A stretch of DNA of 64,000 nucleotides from DASQPR01 sp963836775 (lineage in GTDB: Bacteria > Actinomycetota > Actinomycetes > Mycobacteriales > Micromonosporaceae): contig CAWIKR010000003.1 in NCBI GenBank assembly GCA_963836775.1, positions 3,348,001 through 3,412,000 on the forward strand, read 5' to 3'. Positions 35,178-44,735 of the stretch are shown piece after piece; position 1 is the stretch's first letter; each line of letters begins with the position of its first letter. The notes beneath the pieces were generated by a model, which saw only the letters and a program-made list of their open reading frames with translations, was not told where the DNA came from and ran no database searches. A program made the translations under genes and the position numbers.

Positions 35178-35783
35178 CTCAGCCTCCCTATCGACGGGCG
35201 CACGTCCTCCTAGCCTTGTCGCTACGGCGACACCGCGGTCGACTTTCTATGAATCTCTCGGCCACGCCGTTCATGCGCGACAACTCGTCGATGCCCCGTG
35301 GGCCAGACCCTCTGCTGCAACGCGCCGACCTGGCACGATCTGAGCTGAACGCCCGGGACTCCGCAGCCACGTGCGAAGTCAAACGACACACGGTCCGCCG
35401 GGCCGGTTCCTGTCTGCGGGCACGGCAGGGTCCGACGACGGCGGGAACGGTTCAAATGCAGCTGCTGCACTGCGCCACCGCACAGAATCTTCCGATTGGG
35501 TCAACGAGTACTTCGGTATTCGTAGCTGCGGTGATGCCTGTCGATGGACGGCGAGCCGCTCGGGCCGCCGCCGTTCATCGGTCACCCGCTTGCAGCTGCC
35601 AGCGTGGGATGTTCTTTGCCGCTTCGTATCGACGCGGACCGGCAGCAAGGGCGCGCCAGGCCCGCGTCATGCCTCGGCGGATCAACACTCCTCGGGGACG
35701 ATGCCAGCCGACAAGAAGGCACGGACGCACGACATTGGGTTTCACTCGCTTCCCCCTCGTTGGACGCACAGCACGGCGTCCTC
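35178..35783. other. Gene-free stretch
   Basis: Six hundred bases between two hydrolase genes show no recognisable coding or element on either strand. Confidence 0.45.
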
Positions 35784-36995
35784 CTAACGAAGGGGCTTGA
35801 ACGCAGCACGGATCTCGTTCGCGAACAGGTCCGGCTCCTCCCAGGCTGCGAAGTGGCCGCCCTTGTCGACCTCGTTGAAGTAGATGACGTTGGGGTAGGC
35901 CTTCTCTACCCAGCTGCGCGGGGACCGCCAGATCTCACCCGGAAACGTGGTGAAGCCGACCGGAATCGGGACGGCCGGTGGGACCGTGCCCGCGGCCTGA
36001 GCTGTTTCCTGGCCTTCCTCCCAGTACGAGCGGGCCGCGGACGCCCCTGTGCCGGTCAGCCAGTACAGCGTGATGTTGTCAACGATGTGATCACGGGTGA
36101 GATTGCCCGAGGGCTGCCCGTCGACGAAAGCGCTGGCGATCTTCTGATAGCTGTCCGTGTCGTGGTCGATCATCCAGGCCGCCATAGCGACCGGTGAGTC
36201 CAGCGTGGCGTAGCCGATCGTCTCCGGCCGGGTCGCCTGCTCTGCGAAGTAGCCCGCCCCGGTAGCGTGGAACTCGGCGAGCGCGTCGAGCGCAGCGCGC
36301 TCCTCTTCGGAGGGCGGCGACTGGCTCAGGGCTTCGGCATCGCCCAGCGCCGGCGTGAGCAGATTGGTGTGGATGCCGATCAACCCATCGGGCGCTTGGC
36401 GGCCCATCGCGTCGGTGACCTGAGAACCGACGTCCCCACCCTGGGCGACGTAGCGGTCGTAGCCGAGGCGGCTCATCAGTTCAGCCCATGCACGCGCGAT
36501 GCGGTTGGGGCCCCACCCGAGTTCGGTCGGCTCGGCCGAGAACCCGTAGCCAGGAATGGACGGCAGCACCAGGTGGAAGGCGTCCTCGGCGTCTCCACCG
36601 TGCGCGGTCGGGTCGGTGAGCGGGCCAACGGTTTCGAGTAGCTCGACGACCGAACCGGGCCAGCCATGCGTCATGATCAGTGGCAAGGCCTCCTCGTGCG
36701 GGGACCGCACGTGGATGAAGTGGATGTCCACGCCGTCGATCTCGGTCATGTGCTGCGGTAACGCGTTCAGCCGCGCCTCGCACCGGCGCCAGTCGTAGTC
36801 GCTCGCCCAGTAGCGGGCAAGAGCCTGCATCGCTGCCAGTTGCACGCCCTGCGACCGATCATTGACCAGCTCCTTCGTGGGCCAGCGTGTCGCCTCGACG
36901 CGGCGGCGCAGCTCCTCAAGATCCGTTTCCGGCATGTCGATCGTGAATGGCCGGATCCCTGCAGATCCCGCTGACCCCTTGGTCATTACAGACAT
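35784..36995 (-). CDS. Epoxide hydrolase, EHN-domain type (first paralogue)
   Basis: The 403-residue enzyme has the N-terminal EHN domain (about 13-125: IRPFTIDMPETDLEELRRRV, then RWPTKELVNDRSQGV). An alpha/beta hydrolase core follows: oxyanion loop HGWPGS at 110-115, nucleophile Asp188 in AQGGDVGSQ and the catalytic His in KGGHFAAWEEP near the end. Such enzymes hydrolyse epoxides to diols through an alkyl-enzyme ester. The usual Trp after the nucleophile is replaced by Val here, an unusual change next to the active site. A closely related paralogue lies 1.1 kb upstream on the same strand. Confidence 0.88.
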   Translation of the reverse strand: MSVMTKGSAGSAGIRPFTIDMPETDLEELRRRVEATRWPTKELVNDRSQGVQLAAMQALARYWASDYDWRRCEARLNALPQHMTEIDGVDIHFIHVRSPHEEALPLIMTHGWPGSVVELLETVGPLTDPTAHGGDAEDAFHLVLPSIPGYGFSAEPTELGWGPNRIARAWAELMSRLGYDRYVAQGGDVGSQVTDAMGRQAPDGLIGIHTNLLTPALGDAEALSQSPPSEEERAALDALAEFHATGAGYFAEQATRPETIGYATLDSPVAMAAWMIDHDTDSYQKIASAFVDGQPSGNLTRDHIVDNITLYWLTGTGASAARSYWEEGQETAQAAGTVPPAVPIPVGFTTFPGEIWRSPRSWVEKAYPNVIYFNEVDKGGHFAAWEEPDLFANEIRAAFKPLR

Positions 36996-37332
36996 GTCAG
37001 TCTCCCCGTTTGGAACAAAGATGACGGCCGACCGCGCCCGCCGCCTTCAACGACGAACCGTGCGACGGTCGATCCCCTCCTCGTCAACCGAGTCTCACCC
37101 CGCGAGCGTGGCCCCGCCCCGCGTTCTGGCAGATGCGTATTCCGAGGGAGGCCGCGAAAGGTATCAGCAGTCGCGCTGGTCATTCCTGCCACGGGCTCGA
37201 CTCCGCCGGACGCGGGCGGGCGCGATGGTCGCCAGGTCGTTCCACCCGGCCCAACACCCGCTGTGGCTTAGCGGTGTGGCCCGCCCCAACTCTCGACCAT
37301 CTCGCAGAACGCGGGCTACTGGCCGGCGGCCG
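36996..37332. other. Gene-free stretch
   Basis: Nothing recognisable was found between the first epoxide hydrolase and the thioredoxin-type wreck apart from the leader of the former. Confidence 0.45.
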
Positions 37333-38063
37333 TCACCGGCTGCAAGTGAAGGCGTAGACCTGGATCCCCGGATCGAGGAAGGCAATCTCGACCGTGCGGT
37401 CGGCTATTGGCCCAGGTTGACGGATGAGCTGGTACAGCCGCTGCTCGGCAACCGTCCCGGAGCCCTCGCTATCGGTATCGGTTCCGTGTGCCGCATAGGT
37501 GTCTGCCCGTCGATGCGCGCGCGGAACCCGATCGGAGCACTAGGGGTCGTCGGATCCATAACGAGGTTTAGGTCGCGAGCGGGAAAGCGGTAGGCGATCT
37601 GGCCGCCGGCTTCGAGCAGTGTGACGGCCTATGGTCGATCGTCCAGCCACCAGCCAACGCCCAGCGGTTGAGCCGGAGCTTGCCGGAGATCGTGTAGGCG
37701 ATTCGCCTGCCTGGTACGGCTCTGCCGGGTGACGCGAAGTTCAGAGTGCGTTCGTAGCAGGTGTAGTTCTCCGGCGAGCGGAGGTTGGCCCAGTCCGCTG
37801 GGGCTTCCGCGCCGCGCGGGTCGATCACGACACGCTCATGATCGTGGTCGGTCGCTCCGGCGTCGACAAGCAGTTGCTGGATCACCATTTCCGACTGCTG
37901 GTATTTGCCTTCGCCCTACTGGTGGTGCCGGATGCGTCCCCGCGCGTCGGCGAAGTAGAGGGCAGGCCAGTAATGGCTGGCAAAGGAGTTCCATATCGCA
38001 TAGTCGTTGTCGGTGACGACTCCTTCTACGTTTAGGTTGCCGTCGTCAGCTTGGTGAAGGAAC
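37333..38063 (-). pseudogene. DipZ-type thioredoxin-domain protein, C-terminal remnant
   Basis: The minus strand preserves long stretches of the C-terminal half of DipZ-like redoxins. They are VVTDNDYAIWNSFASHYWPA, LYFADARGRIRHHQ, an in-frame TAG, then GEGKYQQSEMVIQQLL and EAPADWANLRSPENY. After a frameshift come GGQIAYRFPARDLNLVMDP and APIGFRARIDGQT, and after another VAEQRLYQLIRQPGPI and IQVYAFTC. One stop and at least two frameshifts make it inactive, and the thioredoxin CxxC and membrane parts are gone. Intact relatives transfer reducing power across the membrane. Confidence 0.82.
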
Positions 38064-38129
38064 GCCCCCAGCGGACCGGGAGCCTCGGATGAAGGCCACC
38101 GGATCCGCAGAGACACTACGTACGGGCCA

Positions 38130-39356
38130 CTAGCGCAGCGACCTGAACGCCGCGCGCAATTCGCTGGAGAACAGTCCCGGCTCCTGCCAAGCGGCGAAGT
38201 GATTGCCGCGGTCAAGCTCGTTGAAGTAGATGAGGTTCGGGTATGCCCGCTCGGCCCAACTCCGTGGCACCTTGTAGATCTCGTGCGCGAAGGTGCTTAC
38301 TGCGGCCGGGACAGACACGCCCTTGGCGTCGAAGAAGCCAACCGTGTTCTCCCAGTACAGCCGGGCGGACGATACGCCCGTGTTGGTCAGCCAGGTGAAG
38401 GTGATGTTGTCCAAGACCTCATTCCGGGTGAGATTGCCGACCGGGTGGCCGTCGAACGCGGCGGCGATGTCCTGGTAGCTGGAAGCGTCGTGGTTGATCA
38501 TCCAGGACGCCAGGGCGACGGGCGAGTCCGCGAGGCCATACATCGTCTGCGGCCGCGTACCCATCTGCACCCCGTACCCGACGCCCTTGACGAAGAACTC
38601 GCTCAGCTGCTCGAACGTGCTGTTTTCCGCCTCCGATAACCCAGCCGGAGCCGGGTCCCCGGCTCCGAACACATTGCGCACCAGCGCCAGCGACGCGTCG
38701 GACGGGACGACACCGGCCATGTTGGTATGGATGCCGGCCAGCCCCGCAGGTGCCTGCACACCCAGCATGTCGACGACGACCGCGCCCCAGTCGCCACCTT
38801 GGGCCACGTACCGCGTGTAACCCAGCCGCTTCATCAGGGTGTCCCAGACCTCGGCGATCCGGGCAGGGCCCCAGCCGAGGTCCCTCGGCTTGCCGGAGTA
38901 CCCGTAGCCCGGCATCGACGGGATGACCACATCGAAGGCGTCGCCTGCGCTCGCACCGTGCGCCGTCGGATTGGTGAGCGGATCGATGACGCTCAGCAAC
39001 TCGATGACCGAGCCGGGCCAGCCATGGGTGATAACCACCGGTAGCGCGTCCTTGTGTGGCGAACGGACATGGATGAAGTGAATATCCAGCCCGTCGATCT
39101 CGGTGACGAAGTTCGGCAGGGCGCCCAGCCGGGTCTCACAGCGGCGCATGTCGTACTCCGCCGACCAGTAACGGGCGAGTTCTTGCATCACCGCAAGCTG
39201 CACTCCCTGCGAGAAGTCGGCGACTAGCTCCGCATCGGGCCAACGGGTGGCGGTCAGCCGGGCGCGCAGCGCGTCAAGCTCCGACTCTGGGGCGATCGGG
39301 ATCTTGAACGGCCGGATCGCTGTGGCACCTACTGTCTTTTCTGTCGTGGCGACCAT
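38130..39356 (-). CDS. Epoxide hydrolase, EHN-domain type (second paralogue)
   Basis: This 408-residue paralogue of the enzyme at 35784 has the EHN domain (AIRPFKIPIAPESELDAL, then RWPDAELVADFSQGV), oxyanion loop HGWPGS at 111-116, nucleophile Asp189 in the canonical QGGDWGA and the catalytic His in RGNHFAAWQEP. Unlike its neighbour it keeps the Trp beside the nucleophile. The two probably arose by local duplication and then diverged, with the dead redoxin gene between them. An epoxide from a xenobiotic or unsaturated lipid is the likely substrate class. The ATG is preceded by GGAAGG. Confidence 0.9.
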   Translation of the reverse strand: MVATTEKTVGATAIRPFKIPIAPESELDALRARLTATRWPDAELVADFSQGVQLAVMQELARYWSAEYDMRRCETRLGALPNFVTEIDGLDIHFIHVRSPHKDALPVVITHGWPGSVIELLSVIDPLTNPTAHGASAGDAFDVVIPSMPGYGYSGKPRDLGWGPARIAEVWDTLMKRLGYTRYVAQGGDWGAVVVDMLGVQAPAGLAGIHTNMAGVVPSDASLALVRNVFGAGDPAPAGLSEAENSTFEQLSEFFVKGVGYGVQMGTRPQTMYGLADSPVALASWMINHDASSYQDIAAAFDGHPVGNLTRNEVLDNITFTWLTNTGVSSARLYWENTVGFFDAKGVSVPAAVSTFAHEIYKVPRSWAERAYPNLIYFNELDRGNHFAAWQEPGLFSSELRAAFRSLR

Positions 39357-39612
39357 CGGAAGGTCCCTTCTTCGTGGAGTTACTACGAGATGAAGCCTGC
39401 GCGTCTGGTCGTCGAGTAGCCCCCGTTGCGGACCCGGGGATGCTCACGGGGATGGTCACGGGGCAGTATGTGGGCGAACCCAGAATGAAGGAGGAGGTGC
39501 GGCAATCAGCCGCTCTCCCCCGGAAACTCCAAGCGATCACGCTGGCCAGGTCGATGGGTTGCCGGGGCAGCCGCAAGCCTAAGTTTGGTTGACAGACCCA
39601 GCAACTGCCTCG

Positions 39613-42423
39613 TCAGGGGCGGCCCGCGCGGTACGGTCCCGAAATCCCATCGAGGATCAAGTGGGAGTCGGGACCCGCCAAGGCGTTCACCAACTCCCGC
39701 CGGGAACTGATGCCAAGCTTCGTGAACACATTGCGCAGGTGCCACTCGACGGTCCGCGAGCTAAGGAAGAGCCGGGTGCTGATGTCCGGATTGGACAGCC
39801 CGGCGCGAGCTAGCTGAGCGATCTGCCACTCCTGGGCAGTTAGATCGTCGCGTGCGTCGACCGTCCGCTTGCGCACCTTCTCGCCCGTGGCCGCGAGTTC
39901 CTTGCGTGCGCGCTCAGCGAACGCCTCCATCCCGATCGCGGCCAACATATCGTGGGCATTGCGCAGCTGCTCCCGTGCCTCCACGCGCCGGTTTTCGCGG
40001 CGTAACCACTCGCCATAGAGCAGATGAGCCCGGGCGAGCTCGGGACGCCGACGGGTCCTCGCCAGTCTCCCGATCGCCTCCCGATACTGGCGCTCGGCAG
40101 TCCGACCCTTGCTCAGGAGTGCCCGGCAGCGCGCTTGCATTCCCCTGCCCCAATCGGTGGTGGACGGCGCGGTGGCCGCCATCACGCTCTTGAGCGCATC
40201 GGCCGCGGCGTCCGGCCGCGCGGTGCGGACCGCCGCTTCGACCAACTCGATCATTGCCCAGGGGGTGATGTGGCGGTGCGATGTCTCCTCGGCCGCTCGT
40301 TGGGCCGAGGCGAGCGCCAGGTCGTAACGGCCAAGTCCGTTGAAAAGGATCGCGGTGACCCACTCGGCCCATTGGAGGCTAAGACCCTGACCGCTTGTTT
40401 CGGCGTCACGGATCGTCGACTCAATCAACGGCGAGGCATCCGCTTGGCCACGGAGCGCGGCGAGCAGCAGCTTGGCATACGGTGCAATGTGGGTCCCAGT
40501 CGCTTTCGTGATCGCTTCGGCCTCGGCGATCGCAGCGGTTGCCGCGCCAAAGTCGCCGCACCACGCGACGAAGATTGCCCAGTCGGCCAGGTCGATCGGC
40601 AGTCGGGCCAACGCGCCCGCCTCGCGGGCCCCCTTCAGGTGGCGCGCGCTGATGGCATGCCAGCTGTCCTCATCCCAGAGAATGTTGGGGGGGATCGTGG
40701 CCATCCAGTCCCAGCGGAAGTTCACCTGGCTGGGTGCTGCTTCGTCCGCAAACATGGCCGTTGCGCGCCTCAGCTGGGGTGCGGCGGCCGCAGGTCCTTC
40801 GATGACGAAGGTGGTGAGGCTATCGAGCAGCAGATCGGATGGGCGGAGCGGCCGGGTCGGCGGCGGTGCTGCTTTGGCTGCGCGGCATACCTCGGCCAGG
40901 CTGCCGGCCGAGGCCAGGCGACCGGCGAACAGCGCCGCCCCCCATGCGTCGAGGTAGGTCTCGCGGGCAAGCTCGGAATCGAGCGGCTCGAGGCGTTGGG
41001 CAGCTTTCAAGAGCAGCGGCGGGGCAGTGGTCCCCATGCTCGACGCGAACGCGATCTGGCCCCTGAGCAGCTCCACATGCGCCTGCTGCAGCTCGTCCGG
41101 CGTCAAGGCCTCGGCCAACGCCAGAAGCTCGAGCGCGCCGTCAAAGATTCCGGCATGCAGGCTGGCGTGCGCAGCGGCAAACACACGCCGCATCTGCTGT
41201 TTCGGGTCCTCCGACAGAACGACGGAGCGATGCAGGAACGCAGCTGCCGCGGCTAGGCCGCCGCGCGCCTGCGCGCGGCTGGCGGACTGCTCGAGCGCCG
41301 TGGCGACAGGCTCATCGGGCCCCGCAGCAGCCGCGGCCAGATGCCACGCGCGACGGTCCGGATCGGCATCGCGGTCGGTCACCTCGGCCAACGCCTGGTG
41401 GACCCTGCGTCGATCGCTCGCGGACGCCGACCGGTACATCGCTGAACGCACCAGGGGATGACGGAACGTCACCCGCTGGCCGACCGTCAGCAGCCCTTCT
41501 GCCTCTGCTGCCTCCGCGGCCCGCGGACCGATGCCGAGCCGCTCGGCAGCACGCCACAGCAGCAGCGGGTCGCCGACGGGTTCCGCCGCTGCGACGAGCA
41601 TCAGCAGCCGCCCGTCATCAGAGAGCAGCTCAAGGCGGCGGACGAAGCTCTGCTCGATCCGCCCTGTGAGCGTTCCTTTACCCGGCAGGCCGAAGCCGCC
41701 TGCCAGATCCATCACAGTCAAGCCACGGGGCAGCTCGAGCAGCGCCAGTGGATTCCCGCGCGTTTCGGCGACGATCCGGTCCCGAACTTCCTCATCCAGC
41801 TTGATCCGCAACGCGGAGGACAGCAGCGCGCGGGCATCCTCGTCGCCCACTCCCCCTACGACAAGCTCAGGCAGGTGCCGCAGTCCTTCGCCCGGGTCGC
41901 GGGCACTGAACACAATCCCGACCGGATCCGCCAGCAGATGGTTAGCGACGAAGGCCAGCGTCAGGACCGAGGCCCGATCCAGCCACTGTGCATCATCAAT
42001 GATGCAAAGCAACGGGCGCTCCTCGGCCGCCGCCGCGAACAGGCTCAGCACCGCCAACCCGACGAGGAACCTGTCCGGGGCGTTCCCAAAGCTCATGCCG
42101 AACACGATCTCCACGGCTTGCCGCTGCGGTTCGGGGAGCCGCTCGAGCCGGTCGAACAGGGGTCCGCACAGCTGATGCAAGCTGGCATACGCCAGCTCCA
42201 TCTCCGACTCCACCCCCACGGCCCGGACGACTGCCAGGTCAGGCACCGACGCGACTAGGTAGTCCAACAGCGCGGTCTTCCCGATCCCAGCCTCGCCGCG
42301 CAACACCAGCGATCGGCTCTCGCCACGGCGGATCGCCGTGGCCAGGTCGTCCAAGTGTGCGCACTCCGTTGCCCGGCCGAGCAGTTGCGGCCGATCGCTC
42401 CTCTCAAAGAGCCGACTTGTCAT
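39613..42423 (-). CDS. Large LuxR-family ATPase regulator (LAL type)
   Basis: The 936-residue protein has an AAA-type ATPase with Walker A GEAGIGKT at 43-50 and Walker B LLCIIDDAQWLD at 138-149. A long helical TPR-like middle region follows (about 330-830). The C-terminal LuxR helix-turn-helix lies at about 868-922 (LTAQEWQIAQLARAGLSN, then RTVEWHLRNVFTKLGISSRR). LAL regulators bind ATP and an inducer, then activate degradation or antibiotic genes. Here it lies directly upstream, on the same strand, of the two epoxide hydrolases and, further on, the alpha/beta hydrolase, so controlling those genes is a reasonable hypothesis. No promoter was identified. Confidence 0.92.
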   Translation of the reverse strand: MTSRLFERSDRPQLLGRATECAHLDDLATAIRRGESRSLVLRGEAGIGKTALLDYLVASVPDLAVVRAVGVESEMELAYASLHQLCGPLFDRLERLPEPQRQAVEIVFGMSFGNAPDRFLVGLAVLSLFAAAAEERPLLCIIDDAQWLDRASVLTLAFVANHLLADPVGIVFSARDPGEGLRHLPELVVGGVGDEDARALLSSALRIKLDEEVRDRIVAETRGNPLALLELPRGLTVMDLAGGFGLPGKGTLTGRIEQSFVRRLELLSDDGRLLMLVAAAEPVGDPLLLWRAAERLGIGPRAAEAAEAEGLLTVGQRVTFRHPLVRSAMYRSASASDRRRVHQALAEVTDRDADPDRRAWHLAAAAAGPDEPVATALEQSASRAQARGGLAAAAAFLHRSVVLSEDPKQQMRRVFAAAHASLHAGIFDGALELLALAEALTPDELQQAHVELLRGQIAFASSMGTTAPPLLLKAAQRLEPLDSELARETYLDAWGAALFAGRLASAGSLAEVCRAAKAAPPPTRPLRPSDLLLDSLTTFVIEGPAAAAPQLRRATAMFADEAAPSQVNFRWDWMATIPPNILWDEDSWHAISARHLKGAREAGALARLPIDLADWAIFVAWCGDFGAATAAIAEAEAITKATGTHIAPYAKLLLAALRGQADASPLIESTIRDAETSGQGLSLQWAEWVTAILFNGLGRYDLALASAQRAAEETSHRHITPWAMIELVEAAVRTARPDAAADALKSVMAATAPSTTDWGRGMQARCRALLSKGRTAERQYREAIGRLARTRRRPELARAHLLYGEWLRRENRRVEAREQLRNAHDMLAAIGMEAFAERARKELAATGEKVRKRTVDARDDLTAQEWQIAQLARAGLSNPDISTRLFLSSRTVEWHLRNVFTKLGISSRRELVNALAGPDSHLILDGISGPYRAGRP

Positions 42424-43160
42424 CAGCGGGCTCCACTCAAAGGACTTCGGCCCTCGTCCGCCGCTCGATGTGTTGGGCGTGAGGCGGCAGCACGACGATC
42501 GTCGGCTTATTGTTCGCTACCGCCGCGGTCGTCAATACGCGATCCGTCCGACACAAACAGGATCGCCGCGGCGGCGTTCTCATCGTATGGAAGGTTCGGT
42601 AAGCACCGCGGGGCCACCTTCGGGCACGTCATCGTAGTTCTGGGCACATATGGCGCGGCGCTCGAGCGGCTCAAGCGTCGGCGTCACTTCGCTGAAGGAA
42701 GATCGACTGACCCACCACTCATGGGCGCATCGGATGCTCGATGTGGCTGGCTCGGCCATTAGGCTCTCCCGTAGTCAACGGCAACCCTACCGAGCAGGTA
42801 CACAGCCATGGCGGCTGTTCCAGGAACCAGACGAGACCGACTGAACAGGTTTCTCCCCAGAAGTGATCTCGCGCCACTCATCGCCACCGAGCGCCAGGAA
42901 CCGCTGCGCGATCTGAACAGCCTCGACTTCGCTGCCAGGCAGGCACTCTGTTATGCCTGCCCTCCGGGCCAAATTCGCGGGCTTCAACCTCCCACCTGTC
43001 CGGTTCGTAGTGGATCAAGACGTCTCTCCGGGCCAGCTTGCCCCACCGCGTGTTCCACCACTGTCGCTGCGGCCGTAATGTGGCAATCGTACGAGTGTTC
43101 GAAGCGGCCGCATTACCACCGCGCACCTGATCGCCGATATGGAGAACGTGCTGGCGGTGG
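42424..43160. other. Gene-free stretch
   Basis: About 740 bases upstream of the LAL gene contain no recognised gene. A minus-strand frame at 42787-42987 looks partly protein-like but lacks start signal and family. The LAL promoter must be at the left end. Confidence 0.4.
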
Positions 43161-43282
43161 CCTGTTGATCCAGTCTTCGAGCTGGTGGCCGCGGCATTCG
43201 CGGACGAGTTGGTTGAAGCCGTGGGCGAGGGTGGTCAGTGCGTCCAGGTCGGCGCAGCGGGCGCGGGCGTCTTTAAGGCCGA
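43161..43282 (-). mobile_element. ISL3-family transposase C-terminal fragment
   Basis: The minus strand reads GLKDARARCADLDALTTLAH and then GFNQLVRECRGHQLEDWINR. This resembles the region before the C-terminus of ISL3 transposases. It is cut off exactly where the IS6-type terminal repeat at 43283 begins. Confidence 0.6.
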
Positions 43283-43340
43283 GGGGCTCTGTTGCATTAT
43301 CTGATTGGCGGGCGTGCTGAGGTCGGATGCCGGCCCAGGA

Positions 43341-43470
43341 TCAGATCGCTTGCGCGCGTTCGGTGAGCGCCGCGGCGACACGTGAGGCATGTGACCTGTC
43401 GACTCCGGGTTTGTAGTGGCCGCGGCGGTATTCGCCGATCTTGCAATCCCTGCAGGTCGCAGGATGCGGT
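43341..43470 (-). mobile_element. IS6-family remnant H: transposase C-terminus (left arm)
   Basis: The minus strand reads CRDCKIGEYRRGHYKPGVD and then SRVAAALTERAQAI and a stop at 43341. It corresponds to the last 40 residues, with changes, of the IS6-like transposase. The terminal repeat at 43283 lies 41 bases beyond the stop, the same spacing as at the right end (45379 to 45419). Confidence 0.75.
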
Positions 43471-43556
43471 CCTGGTCGAGCAGTCTCCACAAAGCTTGAA
43501 TACGTAGTGCCGCCCTCGCCGCGTCTGTTAGAACTCTCGGAGAAGGGAGCTCGGCA

Positions 43557-44270
43557 ATGAATGACCCAACCGCTGGCACTGCGAGCGGTCCCACCGCACT
43601 GCCGGAACCGCCGTGTGCCGACCCGATGGCGGGAGAGCTCGTCACCGAGACACTCAATTACGACGGTGGCCGGCAGGTCACGGTCTACGTTCCGCCGGAT
43701 CCGGCCGAGGCCGTCGTGTTCGCCTGCGACGGTCATGGGATATCGCGGTGGGGTGCGTACCTCGAAGCGGCCGACGTCCCGCCCACGATGATCGTCGGGG
43801 TCCACGGGCTGGCGGACGAGACGCTGCGACTCCATGAGTACTCACCGGTCTTCGACGCGGACCGGTTCGCCGCCCATGAGCGGTTCTTCGTCCATGACGT
43901 TGGCCGTTGGGCACGGTCGCGGTTCGGAGTCGAACTGCCGACCAAACGCACCGCCGTGTTCGGTGCTTCGGCGGGCGGAGAGCTTGCGCTCGCGCTCGGG
44001 CTCCGGCATCCGGATGTCTACGGCGCGGTCTTCTGCGGCTCGCCGGGCGCGGGGTACCGACCAACCGGCCACCTGCCGAGCCGTCTTCCGCGCACCTACC
44101 TTGTCGCCGGCACGTTGGAACCGTTCTTCCTCGAGAGTGCGGCCCGTTGGGCGGTCGCGCTGGGCGACGCCGGGGCAGAGGTCGTGATGAGCGAGCGAGT
44201 CGGCTCCCATGGGTCCGCCCTATGGAGAGCGGAGTTCCCGCTGATGGTGGCATGGGCATTTGAACGGTGA
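43557..44270 (+). CDS. Esterase of the Fes/EsteraseD-like alpha/beta hydrolase group
   Basis: The 237-residue protein carries the nucleophile elbow GASAGG at 136-141 with Ser138. Upstream it has FACDGHGISRWGAYLE, and a His in VGSHGSALWRAEF near the C-terminus completes the expected triad. The layout resembles the predicted-hydrolase/enterobactin-esterase-like family, which cleaves esters of siderophores or simple esters. Here no siderophore genes are nearby. AGAAGGGAG precedes the ATG. It is the only intact gene inside the IS6-bounded segment, so it is a candidate passenger gene. Confidence 0.82.
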   Translation: MNDPTAGTASGPTALPEPPCADPMAGELVTETLNYDGGRQVTVYVPPDPAEAVVFACDGHGISRWGAYLEAADVPPTMIVGVHGLADETLRLHEYSPVFDADRFAAHERFFVHDVGRWARSRFGVELPTKRTAVFGASAGGELALALGLRHPDVYGAVFCGSPGAGYRPTGHLPSRLPRTYLVAGTLEPFFLESAARWAVALGDAGAEVVMSERVGSHGSALWRAEFPLMVAWAFER

Positions 44271-44589
44271 AGCCATGCGGTGACGGTCGACGGTAGTCCC
44301 GCCTTGTTGTCGCGACTCATGCAACATCCGCACGGACAGCCGGCGGAGTGTAGGTACTCGGAACCTGCGCTATTCGTCGATCATGCATCGACGGCTTCTA
44401 TCTTCTACATTGGATCCCGTTGCTCCGCCCGCCTGGGAAGACGACTGGGCGGATTCTGCTCCGAACACGGGCGCTTCACTATTCGGTTGATGGCCACGGA
44501 TGTCTTAATTCGGTATCGCCGGTACCCAGTTGTCGGATTCGTGGACAGGGAGGCTAGATGGAGACGAGCGATCGTCGACGGAACCGGGC
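44271..44589. other. Gene-free stretch inside the IS6-bounded segment
   Basis: No gene or element was recognised between the esterase stop and the first IS6 N-terminal fragment. Confidence 0.45.
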
Positions 44590-44735
44590 AGGATTGCTCC
44601 GGTAAAGTTGGCTTCCCGCTCCCGGCAGGCGTTGCCGGCCCGGTCCGCGTTCTCCGGCTTCCGATTCCCGGCCGAGGTCATCGTGTGGCAGTGCGCTGGT
44701 ATCTGCGGTACGGACTGTCCGGCTCCGTTGCGTTA
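44590..44735 (+). mobile_element. IS6-family remnant I: first of two tandem transposase N-termini
   Basis: The sequence reads RIAPVKLASRSRQALPARSA, FSGFRFPAEVIVW and, after a frame change, VAVRWYLRYGLSG. It stops where a terminal repeat (GGCTCCGTTGCGTTAA, 44721-44736) starts the next copy. A second copy therefore inserted into, or recombined with, this one. Confidence 0.75.

Noticed and set aside
34131..35213. Plus-strand open frame of 360 codons
   Set aside because: Most of it is antisense to the alpha/beta hydrolase at 34356-35177, which has a full catalytic triad and a ribosome binding site.
40024..41256. Plus-strand open frame of 410 codons
   Set aside because: It is a shadow of the LAL regulator on the opposite strand, as usual in high-GC DNA.
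42787..42987. Minus-strand 66-codon frame before the LAL gene
   Set aside because: Partly protein-like composition but no ribosome binding site, family or neighbour to support it.
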